In this document: positions 1 to 9,912 of the stretch, piece by piece
How the letters are laid out: each line of letters opens with the position of its first letter
How positions within the stretch are numbered: the stretch's first letter is position 1
Source: Corynebacterium aurimucosum ATCC 700975
GTDB taxonomy: Bacteria; Actinomycetota; Actinomycetes; Mycobacteriales; Mycobacteriaceae
Reading direction: 5' to 3'
Assembly (NCBI RefSeq): GCF_007672725.1
Contig: NZ_VDTC01000002.1
Location: forward strand, 124,001 to 188,000
Length of the DNA: 64,000 bases
Notes under the pieces: generated by a model
Told to the model about the DNA's origin: nothing
The model's database searches: none
What the model saw: the letters and a program-made list of their open reading frames with translations, nothing else
Program-made: the position numbers and the translations under genes

Positions 1-767
1 GTGCGCTCGCCTTCGCTCAGCTTAAGGTCTGCCAGGACGGGATCAAGCAAGTGGTCCGTTACGTCGTCGGCCGAAACCAGCGGAATCTCCTTGCGGCCCG
101 GCTCGCCGTGGATGCCCACGCCCAACTCAACCTCGTCTTCCCCGAGGTTAAAGGAAGGCTTGCCCACATGGGGCACGGTGCAGGCGGAAAGCGCCGCGCC
201 CATAGTCGCGGTGTTTTCTACCACCTTTTTCGCCACAGCGGTCACCGCAACGAGATCATCGCCGCGCTCGGCCGCCGCACCGGCCAGCTTCTCCACCAAC
301 AGCGTTCCGGCAACGCCGCGGCGACCGGCTGTAAACGTAGAATCTTCCACCGCGACATCGTCGTCGACGATGACCTGGCTGACCTCAACATCATCGAATT
401 CAGCCAGCTCTGCCGCAGTATCGAAGTTGAGCACATCGCCGGTGTAGTTCTTCACGATGTAGAGCACTCCCGCCCCAGCATTAGCTGCCTCGGTGGCTGC
501 TTGGATGGCATCTGGCGTCGGAGATGTAAACATAGCGCCGGGCACGGCCGCGTCCAACATTCCATGGCCGACGAAACCGGCATGCAGCGGCTCGTGCCCA
601 GAGCCACCGCCGGAGACAATGGCAACCTTGCCGTGTTCTTTCTTCTGTTTGCGGAAAACAAACAGCGGGTTCGTGTTGCGAGTGACAATGTCACCGTGGG
701 CTAACGCGAAGCCCTCTACTGATTCGGCTACTACGTTGTCCGGTGAGTTGATGAGCTTTTTCATCAT
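1..767 (-). CDS. dhaK: Dihydroxyacetone kinase subunit DhaK (C-terminus cut by window edge)
   Basis: The reverse strand reads MMKKLINSPDNVV onward for about 255 codons with no stop before the window edge, so the last part of this roughly 330-residue family is missing. The glycine-rich segment VSGGGSGHEPLHAG and the GIHGEPG motif, whose His (near residue 219) forms the covalent hemiaminal with dihydroxyacetone in DhaK proteins, are both visible. The protein binds dihydroxyacetone for phosphorylation in glycerol/Dha catabolism. An AGGAGA Shine-Dalgarno precedes two consecutive ATGs (767 and 764); either may start. Whether the partner is a PTS-type DhaL/DhaM or an ATP-dependent fusion cannot be seen here. 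Confidence 0.9.
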   Translation of the reverse strand, partial: MMKKLINSPDNVVAESVEGFALAHGDIVTRNTNPLFVFRKQKKEHGKVAIVSGGGSGHEPLHAGFVGHGMLDAAVPGAMFTSPTPDAIQAATEAANAGAGVLYIVKNYTGDVLNFDTAAELAEFDDVEVSQVIVDDDVAVEDSTFTAGRRGVAGTLLVEKLAGAAAERGDDLVAVTAVAKKVVENTATMGAALSACTVPHVGKPSFNLGEDEVELGVGIHGEPGRKEIPLVSADDVTDHLLDPVLADLKLSEGER

Positions 768-871
768 CTTTCTCCTTAGGTTTTCTTTGGCCTAGAGCAC
801 TCTTCTCACAATGCTGCCGAGCCTACCCTTCGCCACCGGATACTGTGCCGGATTCTACTGCGTCCGCGCAG

Positions 872-2662
872 CTACCACTTGCGCAGATAATCGATGCGCT
901 CTTGCAACTGCTCAGCGTTACACAGCGCGGTAGGAGGTCCGCCGCAGGCCTTGCGCGCTTCGGTGTGGATGGCTCCGTGCGGGCGGCCGGTGCGCTGAGC
1001 GGTGATGGAGACCACCGTGTTGAGCTCCTTGCGCAGCGCGGAAATCTCATCCACCACGCCTGACTGGGATCCGGTGCTGCTTGCCGACGCCTCCGCCCCA
1101 CGCTTAGGCGCATGCGGGGTGCCGTAGAGCTTGCGACGTTGTTCCTCCGCCGCCTCAGCAGCCCGGCGCGCCTTCTCCTCTGCCTCACGGCGATCCATCT
1201 CATCGGACTGTTTCTTGCGAAGGAGGTCCTTGACCTGGTCTGCGTCGAGAAGCCCGGGAATTCCGAGGAAGTCTTCTTCTTCGTCGGTGATATTGCCCGT
1301 GGTGAACTGCGAGCCGTTGTAGAGCAGGCCGGAGAATTCTGCTTCCGCGCCGAGGGACTCATAGGAAGGCTCGAGCATGTCCGGCTCGGACTTCTTCTTA
1401 TTGGCGTCCTCGAGCAACTCATCGTCCCAGCCCTCCTTGTCGGGGTTCTTCTCCCCTCCGAGGACGTGGTCGCGCTGCTTCTCCATGTTCTCCGCCAGCC
1501 CCAGCAGGACCGGGACAGACGGCAGGAATACCGAGGCGGTCTCGCCCGGCATACGGGAGCGCACGAAGCGGCCGATGGCCTGAGCAAAAAAGAGCGGGGT
1601 CGAGGCAGACGTGGCATAGACACCCACTGCGAGGCGCGGAACGTCGACGCCCTCGGACACCATGCGTACGGCCACCATCCACTCGTCGGTGGATTCGGAG
1701 AACTCTGCGATACGCGCGGAGGAACCCGGGTCATCGGAAAGGATGACGGATACCGGGGTGTTCGAAATCTGCTTGAGGATCTTCGCGTAGGCGCGCGCCG
1801 TCGTCGTATCGGTAGCGAGTACGAGGCCGCCGGCATCCGGCATGTTGCGGCGCATCTGCATCAGACGCGTGTGGGCAGCTTGAAGGACGGTGGGGATCCA
1901 CTCGCCCTTGGGGTCCAGAGCAGTGCGCCACGCGCGGGCGGTCTGCTCCGGATTGAGGATATCGCCCAAGCGGGCCGTATGTTCCTCGCCGGCACTATCG
2001 CGCCAGCGGGACTCGCCGGAGTAGCTGAGGAAGACCACGGGGCGCACGACGCCGTCGGCAAGCGCATCGCCATAGCCGTACGTGTGATCGGAGCGGGAGA
2101 CCAAGTGCCCCTCCCCGTCCTCCTCGTAGCGCACGAAAGGAATCTGGGAATCATCCGAGCGGAAAGGCGTACCGGTCAGCGCCAGGCGGTGTTCCACGTC
2201 GTCGTAGGCTTCACGCACGCCGTCACCCCAGCTCTTGGCGTCGCCGGCGTGGTGAATCTCATCGAGAATCACCAAGGTGCGCCGGGCTGAGGCCACCGCG
2301 CGGTGCTTAAAGGGGTGCATGCCTACTTGGGCGTAGGTCACCACCACGCCATCCATGGCGGGGTTGACTCCAGAAGAGTTCGTGAACTTCGGATCCAGCG
2401 CGAGCCCCACGCGGGAGGCAGATTCAGACCACTGCACTTTGAGGTGCTCGGTGGGCACCACCACGATCACGCGCTCTACGGTACGGTCCGCCATGAGCTC
2501 TGTGGCCACGCGCAGGGCGAAGGTAGTCTTACCTGCGCCTGGCGTTGCCACCGCCATGAAATCCTTCGGCTTGGTGGCCAGGAATTTATCCAAGGCCGCG
2601 CGTTGCCACACACGCAGCGAACCATTATTGGCAAATCTTTGTGCTGGAGTCTGTGTAGACAC
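872..2662 (-). CDS. Superfamily 2 DEAD/DEAH-type helicase
   Basis: This is a 596-residue protein with a GTG start (MSTQTPAQRF). Walker A is ATPGAGKTT near residue 40, the DEAH-like box is DEIHH, motif III is LTGTPFRSD, and motif VI is QAIGRFVRSR in the second RecA domain. The arrangement resembles the ERCC3/XPB-like and type III restriction-like SF2 proteins found singly in actinobacteria. The C-terminal ~150 residues are charged and Ala/Glu/Arg-rich, probably helical. No methyltransferase or nuclease partner is adjacent, so a restriction role is unlikely; nucleic-acid unwinding or repair is an inference from the fold. The Shine-Dalgarno is weak (GGGGGA about 14 nt upstream). Confidence 0.85.
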   Translation of the reverse strand: MSTQTPAQRFANNGSLRVWQRAALDKFLATKPKDFMAVATPGAGKTTFALRVATELMADRTVERVIVVVPTEHLKVQWSESASRVGLALDPKFTNSSGVNPAMDGVVVTYAQVGMHPFKHRAVASARRTLVILDEIHHAGDAKSWGDGVREAYDDVEHRLALTGTPFRSDDSQIPFVRYEEDGEGHLVSRSDHTYGYGDALADGVVRPVVFLSYSGESRWRDSAGEEHTARLGDILNPEQTARAWRTALDPKGEWIPTVLQAAHTRLMQMRRNMPDAGGLVLATDTTTARAYAKILKQISNTPVSVILSDDPGSSARIAEFSESTDEWMVAVRMVSEGVDVPRLAVGVYATSASTPLFFAQAIGRFVRSRMPGETASVFLPSVPVLLGLAENMEKQRDHVLGGEKNPDKEGWDDELLEDANKKKSEPDMLEPSYESLGAEAEFSGLLYNGSQFTTGNITDEEEDFLGIPGLLDADQVKDLLRKKQSDEMDRREAEEKARRAAEAAEEQRRKLYGTPHAPKRGAEASASSTGSQSGVVDEISALRKELNTVVSITAQRTGRPHGAIHTEARKACGGPPTALCNAEQLQERIDYLRKW

Positions 2663-2724
2663 GGTCAGCGACTATCCCCCTCTAGTTATCCCAACATCCC
2701 GCTCTTGTGAAAGTCTTCGTTTTA

Positions 2725-2750
2725 CGTCGACGCAACATTACGCGTCGACG
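2725..2750 (-). terminator. Hairpin after the DUF3039 gene
   Basis: CGTCGACGC (2725-2733) and GCGTCGACG (2742-2750) form a perfect 9-bp stem with an 8-nt loop, 6 bp beyond the stop codon of the gene ending at 2757. There is no real U-tract, so intrinsic termination is likely but not certain. Each arm contains the palindrome GTCGAC. Confidence 0.5.
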
Positions 2751-2756
2751 GCACGC

Positions 2757-3008
2757 TTAGCGGCGGCGCAGGCTCTTATATACCCGCTCGCAGTCCGGGC
2801 ACACGGGCGAACCAGGCTTGGCTTGCTTGGTGACGGGGAAGGTCTCACCACAGAGGGCAACGACGTACTTACCGTTGACCGCGGAATCGAGGATTTGGTT
2901 CTTCTTTACATAGTGGAAAAACTTCGGGGTGTCGTCGTTGGTCGACGTATCCTCGCGGACATCAGGGCGTTCAATAGTCTTAGTCGTCGTACTCACGCCC
3001 ACTATCAT
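2757..3008 (-). CDS. DUF3039 family small protein
   Basis: This is a small protein of about 80 residues. The reading MIVGVSTTTKTIERPDVRED starts at ATG 3008; a GTG at 2996 (VSTTTKTIERP) is an equally possible start. The core KFFHYVKKNQI, then VALCGETFPVTK and SPVCPDCERVYKSL, matches the actinobacterial DUF3039 family. Three Cys residues (ALCGE and PVCPDC) suggest a small metal-binding site, which is an inference. It lies head-to-head with the DUF3099 gene at 3057, with about 50 bp between the starts. No function is known to me. Confidence 0.75.
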   Translation of the reverse strand: MIVGVSTTTKTIERPDVREDTSTNDDTPKFFHYVKKNQILDSAVNGKYVVALCGETFPVTKQAKPGSPVCPDCERVYKSLRRR

Positions 3009-3056
3009 GCCGCATCGGTATCGAAGTTGGCGAGTCCTACCGCTACGCTGGAGAGC

Positions 3057-3539
3057 ATGACCCCTTCGAACTCGCGCGATAACGCCCGCCATACCCCACG
3101 ATCGGGGCGGCGGCGTGGGCGTCGATTCGGGCGTGAGGCTTACCTCATTACAACCGCCAAACTCGCTCCCGGCCAGGACCGGCATCGCCGCGAAGTTATC
3201 TACTCCATTTTGCAGTTTCTGCGCATCCCTTCGCTGCTTCTAGCTGGTGTCATGGTGTATGCCTGGCATTGGTGGATTGCCGCCGCCCTCGTCGTGGGCG
3301 TCACCTTCCCGCTTCCCTGGATAGCCGTGGTCATCGGCAACGGGCGGGGGCAGAAGAAGGACAAACGTGACAAAGCTGTGTATAAGCCCGCCCTTGCCCG
3401 ACAGATGGCGCAGGCACGGCGCGAACAAATCACCAGCGGTGCTCACGGCGAACTTCCCGGCGCGCCCTCATCGGAGGATTCCCCCTCGGGCACGAACGCG
3501 GAGAGTTCAACGACCAACACAATTGAGCACGAAGATTAA
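3057..3539 (+). CDS. DUF3099 family membrane protein
   Basis: This protein of about 160 residues begins MTPSNSRDNARHTP. A basic N-terminus is followed by AYLITTAKLAP, two closely spaced hydrophobic segments (about residues 60-100), and a charged Lys/Arg then Ser/Glu-rich tail. This is the layout of the actinobacterial DUF3099 membrane proteins. I chose ATG 3057 because translation further upstream looks like noise. A TACGCT hexamer ends exactly 7 nt before this ATG, which suggests a leaderless message. It is divergent from the DUF3039 gene and ends 42 bp before the methyltransferase gene. Function is unknown. Confidence 0.7.
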   Translation: MTPSNSRDNARHTPRSGRRRGRRFGREAYLITTAKLAPGQDRHRREVIYSILQFLRIPSLLLAGVMVYAWHWWIAAALVVGVTFPLPWIAVVIGNGRGQKKDKRDKAVYKPALARQMAQARREQITSGAHGELPGAPSSEDSPSGTNAESSTTNTIEHED

Positions 3540-3581
3540 GAAGTCACCGTTTCCTTCCCCCAACTATCAAAGGATATTTTT

Positions 3582-5159
3582 GTGAGCACCCAACAGCCCT
3601 CCCCTTTCGGCCCGGCGATGAACCCGGACAACCCCATCGCAGACGTTGCGGAAGAACTAGCCCACGTCTTTGCTGAGGCAGGGTTGAGCGCGGACGGTAT
3701 CGCGGGACACCTGGGGCCGGAGTACACCGAAGCGCTACATCGCGGCGAGCCAGCCGCCGTGGCACTGGGAGCCAACGGTGATTCCCGCCTGGACCACCTC
3801 ATCCGGATCTTCCTGCTGCACGAACACGTACCGGCCACGCTGCTTTCCGACGTCCTCGGAGCACGCCTAGCCACCCGGCTGCTCGACTGCGGCGCAGTGC
3901 TTACCGACGAGCACGGCACCGCCTACGTGGCTTATGACATTCGGCCACACGTCATCGTGGGTAAGAACCGCATCGTGTTTTCCGATGTTGATGCTTCCCT
4001 AGTGGATCACGTGCCCGGCTCCGAGCACGTGTTGGGAGTAGGCTCTGCCAGTCTCTCCCTCTTGCACTCGACCCCGACCACACCCGTGTCCTCAGTACTA
4101 GACCTGGGCACGGGTTCTGGCGTACAAATCCTTGGGCAACTGGAGTCTGCTGAAAAAATTGTTGCGACCGACGTTCACGAGCGAGCCCTCCAACTTGCCC
4201 GCGCTACTGTCGCTGCTGCAGGCGCAGAAAACCGTGTTGAGCTTCGCCAGGGTTCTTGGTTCGAGCCCGTGCAGCACGAGAGCTTCGACCGAATCGTTGC
4301 TAACCCTCCGTTCGTGGTGGGCTTGCCCAAGGTGGGCCACGTGTACCGGGATTCCGGCCTCAATCTGGATGGAGCAAGTGAGCTTGTCATATCGCAAGCT
4401 GTGGAGCACCTCAATCCTGGGGGCACCGCACACATTCTCGCTGCGTGGGTACACCAAGGCGACAAGTCTTGGCAGCAGCGGGTTGCCTCGTGGCTGCCGG
4501 ATACCGGCGTGGCCGCGTGGATCATTCAGCGCGATGTGGCGGACCCTGCGCTCTATGTTTCCACGTGGTTGAGCGATGAATCCGTGGATGTTCGCAGTGC
4601 CGAAGGCCAGGAGCGTTCACGCCGTTGGCTGGAGCATTTCCGCGATCATGATGTCACCGGCATCGGGTTTGGTTTCGTGGCTATCCAGCGCATTGCAGAC
4701 GGCGAGCCCTCCGATATTTTGGCAGAAACCATGGCGCAGCCGGTCATCGATCCGCTCGGGCCCGAAGTGGAGGAATACTTTGCTCGCATTGAATGGCTAC
4801 GCAACCTGGTGCCGGGTGAGCTGGAAACAAAGCATGTGCAGCTGCGCCCAGGTGTCGCCCGCGAAGACGTTTCACTGCCCGACACGGAGCTTGGCATGGG
4901 CTTTGAGCGCGCAGCATTACGGCTCAGCCGCACGGACGGTCCGCGCTGGCAGCATGACGTCGACGAGCACCTCGCGGCGATCGTCGCCGGGCTCAATCCC
5001 CACGGGCTGAGCATTGGGGAGACCATCGAGCTCTATGCCGCCGCGCAGGGCTTTGAGGAATCCGAGTTGGTTAGCGCCGCGCTTCCAGCCATTGTGGATC
5101 TCATCCGCCATGGGCTTCTCATCCCTACGGAATTGTTGGCATTTAGCAACACTGAGTAG
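3582..5159 (+). CDS. SAM-dependent methyltransferase (class I, N6/HemK-like)
   Basis: This is a 525-residue protein with a GTG start preceded by AAAGGA. The N-terminal third is a non-catalytic domain. Near residue 173 comes the SAM-binding LDLGTGSGVQ motif, and near residue 240 the NPPF motif typical of methylases acting on planar amino nitrogens (HemK, RsmC, N6-adenine enzymes). The C-terminal ~170 residues look like an additional winged-helix-type domain. rRNA, protein release factor and DNA substrates are all possible; the sequence does not decide. It lies between the DUF3099 gene and dtd, and its order before sigB/dtxR is conserved in Corynebacterium as I recall. Confidence 0.8.
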   Translation: MSTQQPSPFGPAMNPDNPIADVAEELAHVFAEAGLSADGIAGHLGPEYTEALHRGEPAAVALGANGDSRLDHLIRIFLLHEHVPATLLSDVLGARLATRLLDCGAVLTDEHGTAYVAYDIRPHVIVGKNRIVFSDVDASLVDHVPGSEHVLGVGSASLSLLHSTPTTPVSSVLDLGTGSGVQILGQLESAEKIVATDVHERALQLARATVAAAGAENRVELRQGSWFEPVQHESFDRIVANPPFVVGLPKVGHVYRDSGLNLDGASELVISQAVEHLNPGGTAHILAAWVHQGDKSWQQRVASWLPDTGVAAWIIQRDVADPALYVSTWLSDESVDVRSAEGQERSRRWLEHFRDHDVTGIGFGFVAIQRIADGEPSDILAETMAQPVIDPLGPEVEEYFARIEWLRNLVPGELETKHVQLRPGVAREDVSLPDTELGMGFERAALRLSRTDGPRWQHDVDEHLAAIVAGLNPHGLSIGETIELYAAAQGFEESELVSAALPAIVDLIRHGLLIPTELLAFSNTE

Positions 5160-5238
5160 TCCCCTCCTTTCCCTCAAGCCCCTCGCGTTTGTCATCTGAG
5201 AAAGAACTCCTCACCAGAAAGGTCGTGTACTCCCTTCC

Positions 5239-5715
5239 ATGCGTGCTGTCTTAACCCGCGTTTCCGAAGCTACCGTCACCGTAGACAACGACGTTGTCGG
5301 CTCTATTTCCTGCCCGGATACCGGCGGCGTCTTAGCGCTCGTCGGTATTTCCCGCGAGGACGTCGCGGCAGGTTCTGACTCCGGCACTGCCGAAGGACCA
5401 ACCTTGGAAGAGCGGATGGACACGATGGCGCGCAAAATCGCTGAGCTGCGCGTCCTAGAAGGCGAGACGAGCGTGGCCGACAGCGGTGCGCCTGTTCTGG
5501 TGGTAAGTCAGTTCACCCTCTACGGACGAACGGCCAAAGGCAGGCGCCCATCGTGGTCAGATGCCGCACCGGGTGAAGCCGCGCAGCCGGTTATCCAGGG
5601 AGTTGTCGCTCGCCTTCGCGAGCGCGGAATCACTGTGGAAGAAGGCCGCTTTGGAGCGATGATGCGCGTGTCCTCCATCAATGAAGGACCGTTTACCGTG
5701 CTCGTTGAGGTCTAG
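5239..5715 (+). CDS. dtd: D-aminoacyl-tRNA deacylase
   Basis: This 158-residue protein starts [17 protein letters not shown] and carries both halves of the DTD signature: SQFTLYG near residue 93 and the C-terminal Gly-cisPro motif in NEGPFT near residue 150. DTD hydrolyses D-amino acids mischarged on tRNA, and also Gly-tRNA(Ala), using backbone recognition, so the chiral proofreading residues are intact. Length is typical (about 145-160). It is a single gene between the methyltransferase and sigB, with about 80 bp upstream. Confidence 0.93.
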   Translation: MRAVLTRVSEATVTVDNDVVGSISCPDTGGVLALVGISREDVAAGSDSGTAEGPTLEERMDTMARKIAELRVLEGETSVADSGAPVLVVSQFTLYGRTAKGRRPSWSDAAPGEAAQPVIQGVVARLRERGITVEEGRFGAMMRVSSINEGPFTVLVEV

Positions 5716-5788
5716 CTTCGGCGCGCCTCCCCCAAAATGGCCTAAAACCTCTCGCACATCCCGGGTGATTAAACATTTTTGGGCCCGT

Positions 5789-5815
5789 GGGAACTATCTG
5801 ACGCGAAGGCCCGTT
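5789..5815 (+). promoter_or_regulatory. Candidate SigH (ECF) promoter of sigB
   Basis: GGGAAC (5789-5794) and CGTT (5812-5815) are separated by 17 nt, matching the actinobacterial SigH/SigR consensus GGAAY-17/18-GTT. The site is about 40 nt upstream of the sigB start at 5854. From memory, sigB of C. glutamicum is under SigH control, so the assignment fits known biology. Confidence 0.7.
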
Positions 5816-5853
5816 GTAGGGGATGAACCAAGCCGCAACTTAGGAGGCATGAG

Positions 5854-6849
5854 ATGGCCACATCATCCGCTGCTAGCGTCCAGGACGAGGACGGACAGGA
5901 AGTTGACCGCGGCTCACGCCGTAACCAGACCAATGACAATCCCTCCGCGGACTTGGTCCGCGTTTACCTCAATGGAATCGGCAAGACTGCGCTGCTGAGC
6001 GCCGAGGACGAGGTTGAATTGGCGCAGACCATTGAGGTTGGTCTCTACGCCGAGTACAAGCTTGCCAATGCTGAGAAGTTGACTCGCGCGGAGAAGCGTG
6101 ACCTGAAGATTTTGGCCCGCGAAGGTAAGAAGGCACGCTCCCACCTCTTGGAAGCAAACTTGCGCCTCGTGGTCTCCCTGGCTAAGCGCTATACCGGCCG
6201 CGGCATGCCGCTGCTGGATCTCATCCAGGAGGGTAACTTGGGCCTGATTCGCGCGATGGAGAAGTTTGACTACGCCAAGGGCTTCAAGTTCTCCACATAC
6301 GCAACCTGGTGGATCCGCCAGGCCATTACCCGCGGCATGGCTGACCAGTCCCGGACAATTCGCCTCCCTGTACACCTAGTTGAGCAGGTTAATAAGCTTT
6401 CGCGCATCAAGCGCGAGATGTACCAATCCCTAGGCCGCGAGGCTACGAACGAGGAGCTCGCAGAGGAATCGGGAATCGAAGAGTCCAAGATCGAAATGCT
6501 GCTGCGCCAGTCCCGCGATCCTGTCTCCTTGGATATGCCGGTGGGCACCGATGAAGAGGCTCCACTGGGAGACTTCATCGAGGATGCCGAGGCAACGGAC
6601 GCCGAAACCGCCGTGGTTGCTTCCATGCGCCACTCCGATATCCGCTCCGTCATTGGTTCTTTGGAGGAGCGCGAGCAGGACGTCATCCGTTTGCGCTATG
6701 GCTTGGACGATGGGGTTCCGCGCACCCTCGACCAGATTGGCCGCAAGTTCGGTCTCTCCCGCGAACGCGTTCGCCAAATTGAACGTGAGGTCATGGCCAA
6801 GCTGCGCGAAGGAAACCGCGCCGATCGCCTCCGCGAATACGCACTCTAA
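5854..6849 (+). CDS. sigB: Primary-like (group 2) RNA polymerase sigma factor SigB
   Basis: This is a 331-residue sigma-70 protein. Region 1.2 is [26 protein letters not shown], regions 2.1-2.4 span about residues 105-175 ([16 protein letters not shown] is the region 2.3/2.4 core), region 3 follows, and region 4.2 is [25 protein letters not shown] near the end. It lacks the long acidic N-terminus of SigA, so it is the shorter group 2 factor used in stress and stationary phase. A TAGGAGG Shine-Dalgarno precedes ATG 5854. It lies upstream of dtxR as in other corynebacteria, with a SigH-type promoter at 5789. Confidence 0.93.
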   Translation: MATSSAASVQDEDGQEVDRGSRRNQTNDNPSADLVRVYLNGIGKTALLSAEDEVELAQTIEVGLYAEYKLANAEKLTRAEKRDLKILAREGKKARSHLLEANLRLVVSLAKRYTGRGMPLLDLIQEGNLGLIRAMEKFDYAKGFKFSTYATWWIRQAITRGMADQSRTIRLPVHLVEQVNKLSRIKREMYQSLGREATNEELAEESGIEESKIEMLLRQSRDPVSLDMPVGTDEEAPLGDFIEDAEATDAETAVVASMRHSDIRSVIGSLEEREQDVIRLRYGLDDGVPRTLDQIGRKFGLSRERVRQIEREVMAKLREGNRADRLREYAL

Positions 6850-6874
6850 ATCTCTTATTCGAATCCTGGCATGA

Positions 6875-6955
6875 GCCATCGAGCCAGCTACCTGCTAGCC
6901 CAGCTGAAACAGCATTGTGGGCTTTGGCGGTCAGTGCTCGGTGGCTTTCGTCGTT
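6875..6955 (+). terminator. Nested hairpin terminator after sigB
   Basis: GCCATCGAGC (6875-6884) pairs with GCTCGGTGGC (6936-6945) at 9 of 10 positions, enclosing an inner AGCCCA/TGGGCT stem (6897-6902 and 6918-6923). TTTCGTCGTT follows. The element starts 26 bp after the sigB stop. The rest of the sigB-dtxR gap (to 7132) is A/T-richer near 7040-7075 and probably holds the dtxR promoter, which I cannot place exactly. Confidence 0.5.
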
Positions 6956-7132
6956 CCACAAGGTCCCGCGAGGTTGCCGTGCCCCGTCGAACCCCGCCGG
7001 AGGCACAGCGCTGCGCGCTCAATACTTTCGACGAATGCGCTATTGTTTAAGATATTCTCTTAATACATCCTTATTACCGCGCCTAAACCTATGTGGCTAC
7101 GCACCGCCCACAACGCAGAAAGGTAAGCCCAC

Positions 7133-7813
7133 GTGAGGGACCTAGTTGACACCACGGAAATGTATCTGCGCACCATCTACGAGCTCGAAGAGGAAGGCAT
7201 CACTCCCCTCCGCGCACGGATCGCAGAGCGTTTAGAGCAGTCTGGGCCAACCGTATCCCAGACCGTGGCTCGTATGGAGCGCGATGGCCTGCTCCACGTG
7301 CGCACTGATCGCAGCCTCGACCTCACCCAACAGGGCCGCGAATTGGCAACCAACGTCATGCGCAAGCACCGCCTAGCTGAACGCTTGCTCACAGACGTCC
7401 TTGGACTGGATATCGACAAGGTCCACGACGAGGCCTGCCGGTGGGAACACGTCATGAGTGAAGAGGTAGAAAAGCGCGTCGTCGCGGTATTGGAGGATTC
7501 CTCGCGCTCACCATTCGGCAACCCCATCCCAGGCTTGGCACAGTTGGGTACGACCCCGGTGGAGCTCGACTTGGGAACCCGCGCCATCGACCTTCCCACG
7601 GGACAAGAAACTGAAGCCACCATCGTGCAAATCAATGAGGTGTTGCAGGCCGATAGCTCGACCTTCGATGATCTTTATTCCTGCGGAATCCAAATCGGTT
7701 CGCAGGTGACGGTGGTCAATGAGAGCGGAACCATTACGCTGACGACGAAATCTGGGCATACCGTCGAGCTTGTCGACGATCTCGCCCACGCCATCCGAGT
7801 TAAGGAGAAGTAA
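7133..7813 (+). CDS. dtxR: Iron-dependent transcriptional repressor DtxR
   Basis: This is a 226-residue protein with a GTG start preceded by AAAGG. The length is the same as C. diphtheriae DtxR and the first ~100 residues are nearly identical by recall. The N-terminal winged helix contains [18 protein letters not shown]. Metal ligands Met10, His79, Glu83, His98, Cys102, Glu105 and His106 are present at the expected positions. The C-terminal SH3-like domain (from about residue 145) is more divergent. With Fe2+ it represses iron-uptake and siderophore genes. It forms an operon with galE, whose start lies 4 nt after this stop. Confidence 0.96.
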   Translation: MRDLVDTTEMYLRTIYELEEEGITPLRARIAERLEQSGPTVSQTVARMERDGLLHVRTDRSLDLTQQGRELATNVMRKHRLAERLLTDVLGLDIDKVHDEACRWEHVMSEEVEKRVVAVLEDSSRSPFGNPIPGLAQLGTTPVELDLGTRAIDLPTGQETEATIVQINEVLQADSSTFDDLYSCGIQIGSQVTVVNESGTITLTTKSGHTVELVDDLAHAIRVKEK

Positions 7814-7817
7814 GACG

Positions 7818-8801
7818 ATGAAGCTGTTAGTTACCGGTGGTGCCGGATATGTCGGCAGTGTATGCGCGGCAGTCTTGGTCGAAAAAGGCCACGACGTCAC
7901 CATCATCGACAACTTCTCTACCGGCAACCGCGAGGCCATCCCAGAGCAGGCACGTCTCGTTGAAGGCGACGTCGCTGATGTCGCCCGTGAGGTGTTGTCT
8001 GAAGGTGGATTCGAAGGCGTGCTGCACTTCGCGGCGCGTTCCCTCGTCGGTGAATCCGTTGAAGCCCCCGCTGACTATTGGCAGCATAATGTCGTAACCA
8101 CGCTGGCGCTCCTGAACGCCATGCGGGAATTCGAAGTCACAAACCTCGTCTTCTCCTCGACCGCGGCAACCTACGGCGAGCCAGCGCAAGTGCCAATTAC
8201 GGAGTCGATGCCTACGCAGCCAACGAATCCTTACGGCGCGTCCAAGCTCGCAATTGACTACATGATCACGTCCTATGCCACTGCCTACGGCCTTGGGGCG
8301 ACCTCCTTGCGCTACTTCAATGTCGCCGGAGCCTACGGCACCATTGGAGAAAATCGCGAAGTAGAAACCCACCTCATTCCCCTCGTCCTGCAGGTAGCGC
8401 TGGGGCATCGCGACAAGATTTTCATCTTCGGCGATGACTACGACACCGCCGACGGCACCGCGGTTCGGGATTACATCCACATCCGAGACTTGGCAGAGGC
8501 CCACGTCCTAGCGCTGGAGAGCAACGCCGCAGGAACGCACCGCATCTACAACCTTGGCTCCGGGGATGGCTACTCTGTCAAACAGGTCATTGAGGCCTGC
8601 CGTGAGGTCACCGGTCACCCCATCCCGGCTGAGCTTGCACCTCGCCGCGCTGGGGATCCCGCAACACTCGTGGCTTCCTCGGAAAAGATCAAATCCGAGC
8701 TCGGGTGGAACCCCAGCCGCACCGATCTAACCACCATCGTGACAGACGCGTGGACCTTCACCCAGCAGCTCGGCGAGCGTGCACATTCTGCGCATCGCTA
8801 G
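7818..8801 (+). CDS. galE: UDP-glucose 4-epimerase
   Basis: This 327-residue short-chain dehydrogenase/reductase-family enzyme begins [14 protein letters not shown], which is the NAD-binding Rossmann motif. The catalytic pair is visible as SSTAATYG (Ser/Thr) and YGASKLAID (Tyr-x3-Lys near residue 150). It interconverts UDP-glucose and UDP-galactose, supplying galactose for arabinogalactan in this order of bacteria. The Shine-Dalgarno AAGGAG lies inside the last codons of dtxR, so translation is coupled. The 3' end overlaps the convergent DUF4192 gene by 44 bp. Confidence 0.94.
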   Translation: MKLLVTGGAGYVGSVCAAVLVEKGHDVTIIDNFSTGNREAIPEQARLVEGDVADVAREVLSEGGFEGVLHFAARSLVGESVEAPADYWQHNVVTTLALLNAMREFEVTNLVFSSTAATYGEPAQVPITESMPTQPTNPYGASKLAIDYMITSYATAYGLGATSLRYFNVAGAYGTIGENREVETHLIPLVLQVALGHRDKIFIFGDDYDTADGTAVRDYIHIRDLAEAHVLALESNAAGTHRIYNLGSGDGYSVKQVIEACREVTGHPIPAELAPRRAGDPATLVASSEKIKSELGWNPSRTDLTTIVTDAWTFTQQLGERAHSAHR

Positions 8802-9912
8802 CCGCATCCTCTGAATGCTCCTCCCCTTCCCCTATAGCGTTTTCATAGGCTTTGAGGGCGCCTGTATGAATTGAGTCCCGAATCTTTTCGTGGAGGCCAT
8901 GACGGTATGCCTGGCACAGGAGTGAGCCTAGGCGGTGGCTGGGAAATTCTTCCACGACGAGCTGCAATGCAGGGCCGGCGAGGATATCCCACTCCTGTTC
9001 CAGCTGCGCCAGTGCAAAGAGAGTCAGCGCGTTTGCCCGCAACTCGCCGCCGAATGTCCGCGCCGCCGCCAGAAGGAGATGCGCTCCCGTTTCGCCCGAC
9101 GTCGCGCACACGTCCACGACGAGGTCGCGCGTCCACGTCGTCGACAGCCACACAGCACAGGTTGCCAGCAGCTCACTGTCCTGCTCAGCCTCCTCCACCG
9201 AGGCCACCTGGTGAAGCGCCCACCGAGCATCGTCGAGCAAGTGATCCAAGAGGTCCTTTCGTTTCTTTCCCCGCGCAGCTGCTACCTGCGCACGATACTG
9301 CGTCGCCGCATCTCGCGCTTGCCGCGCCAAGGCATCGGCTTCGGCAGCATCCAAATACTGGTTCCCTGCGGCAAAGACAGCAAAGAACTCCTCCCTATTG
9401 AGCTCCGGTACAACATTGTGGTCGACGCAAGAGCGCATCGAGGGGGCGTCGGTCAGCGCCGGTATTGTCCCCTCAACCCACTTCTTCATTGGCCCGCTTC
9501 CATCCGCGTTGACGGTTCCGTGCAACAACACGTAGCCCTCATGTTTGGTGATTTCCCGGGTATGCCACGCAGCGTCGACCTCCAGCCCGTCCTCGGCGCG
9601 GTCTAGGCTATACAGCCAGTGAACCACCTCCCTGAGCTCGGTGAGGGGACGCTTCGAAATAAGGAATGCAAACACACCTTCGCGGGCGTGCTCGGCCAGT
9701 AACGGCGAGATGTCCGCTACTGCCCCTTGGGCATCTGCGATGTCGACGCGAGCAAGCGGGCCCATTGCTGGGCCCCGCGGGGTGGTATCGATAGCCATGA
9801 AAACCACCGATTCAGTGGGATAGAAGCCTAGGAGGCCAGGAATGTTTGCGAGGAGGTGACCTGGGGTCGTTATCGGTGGAGTGCGGTCTGTATGCGTTGA
9901 GAGTGTGTTCAT
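8758..9912 (-). CDS. DUF4192 family protein
   Basis: This 384-residue cytoplasmic protein starts [21 protein letters not shown]. The segment [22 protein letters not shown] is the hallmark opening of actinobacterial DUF4192 proteins. No signal peptide or membrane helix is seen, and the C-terminal half is helical and Ala/Glu-rich. Function is unknown. I took ATG 9912 rather than the GTG/ATG a few codons upstream because the family begins close to the TTP-G-LL motif. Its 3' end runs 44 bp into the galE coding region on the opposite strand. Confidence 0.75.
   Translation of the reverse strand: MNTLSTHTDRTPPITTPGHLLANIPGLLGFYPTESVVFMAIDTTPRGPAMGPLARVDIADAQGAVADISPLLAEHAREGVFAFLISKRPLTELREVVHWLYSLDRAEDGLEVDAAWHTREITKHEGYVLLHGTVNADGSGPMKKWVEGTIPALTDAPSMRSCVDHNVVPELNREEFFAVFAAGNQYLDAAEADALARQARDAATQYRAQVAAARGKKRKDLLDHLLDDARWALHQVASVEEAEQDSELLATCAVWLSTTWTRDLVVDVCATSGETGAHLLLAAARTFGGELRANALTLFALAQLEQEWDILAGPALQLVVEEFPSHRLGSLLCQAYRHGLHEKIRDSIHTGALKAYENAIGEGEEHSEDAASDAQNVHARRAAG

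Noticed and set aside
2725..2750. Duplicate CGTCGACG boxes considered as a regulatory direct repeat
   Set aside because: Their position just after a stop codon and their ability to form a 9-bp stem make a terminator the simpler reading.
6858..6880. TTCGAATCC followed by TGGC after sigB resembles a tRNA T-arm
   Set aside because: No acceptor, D- or anticodon stems fit; the preceding sequence is the sigB coding end. Probably chance.
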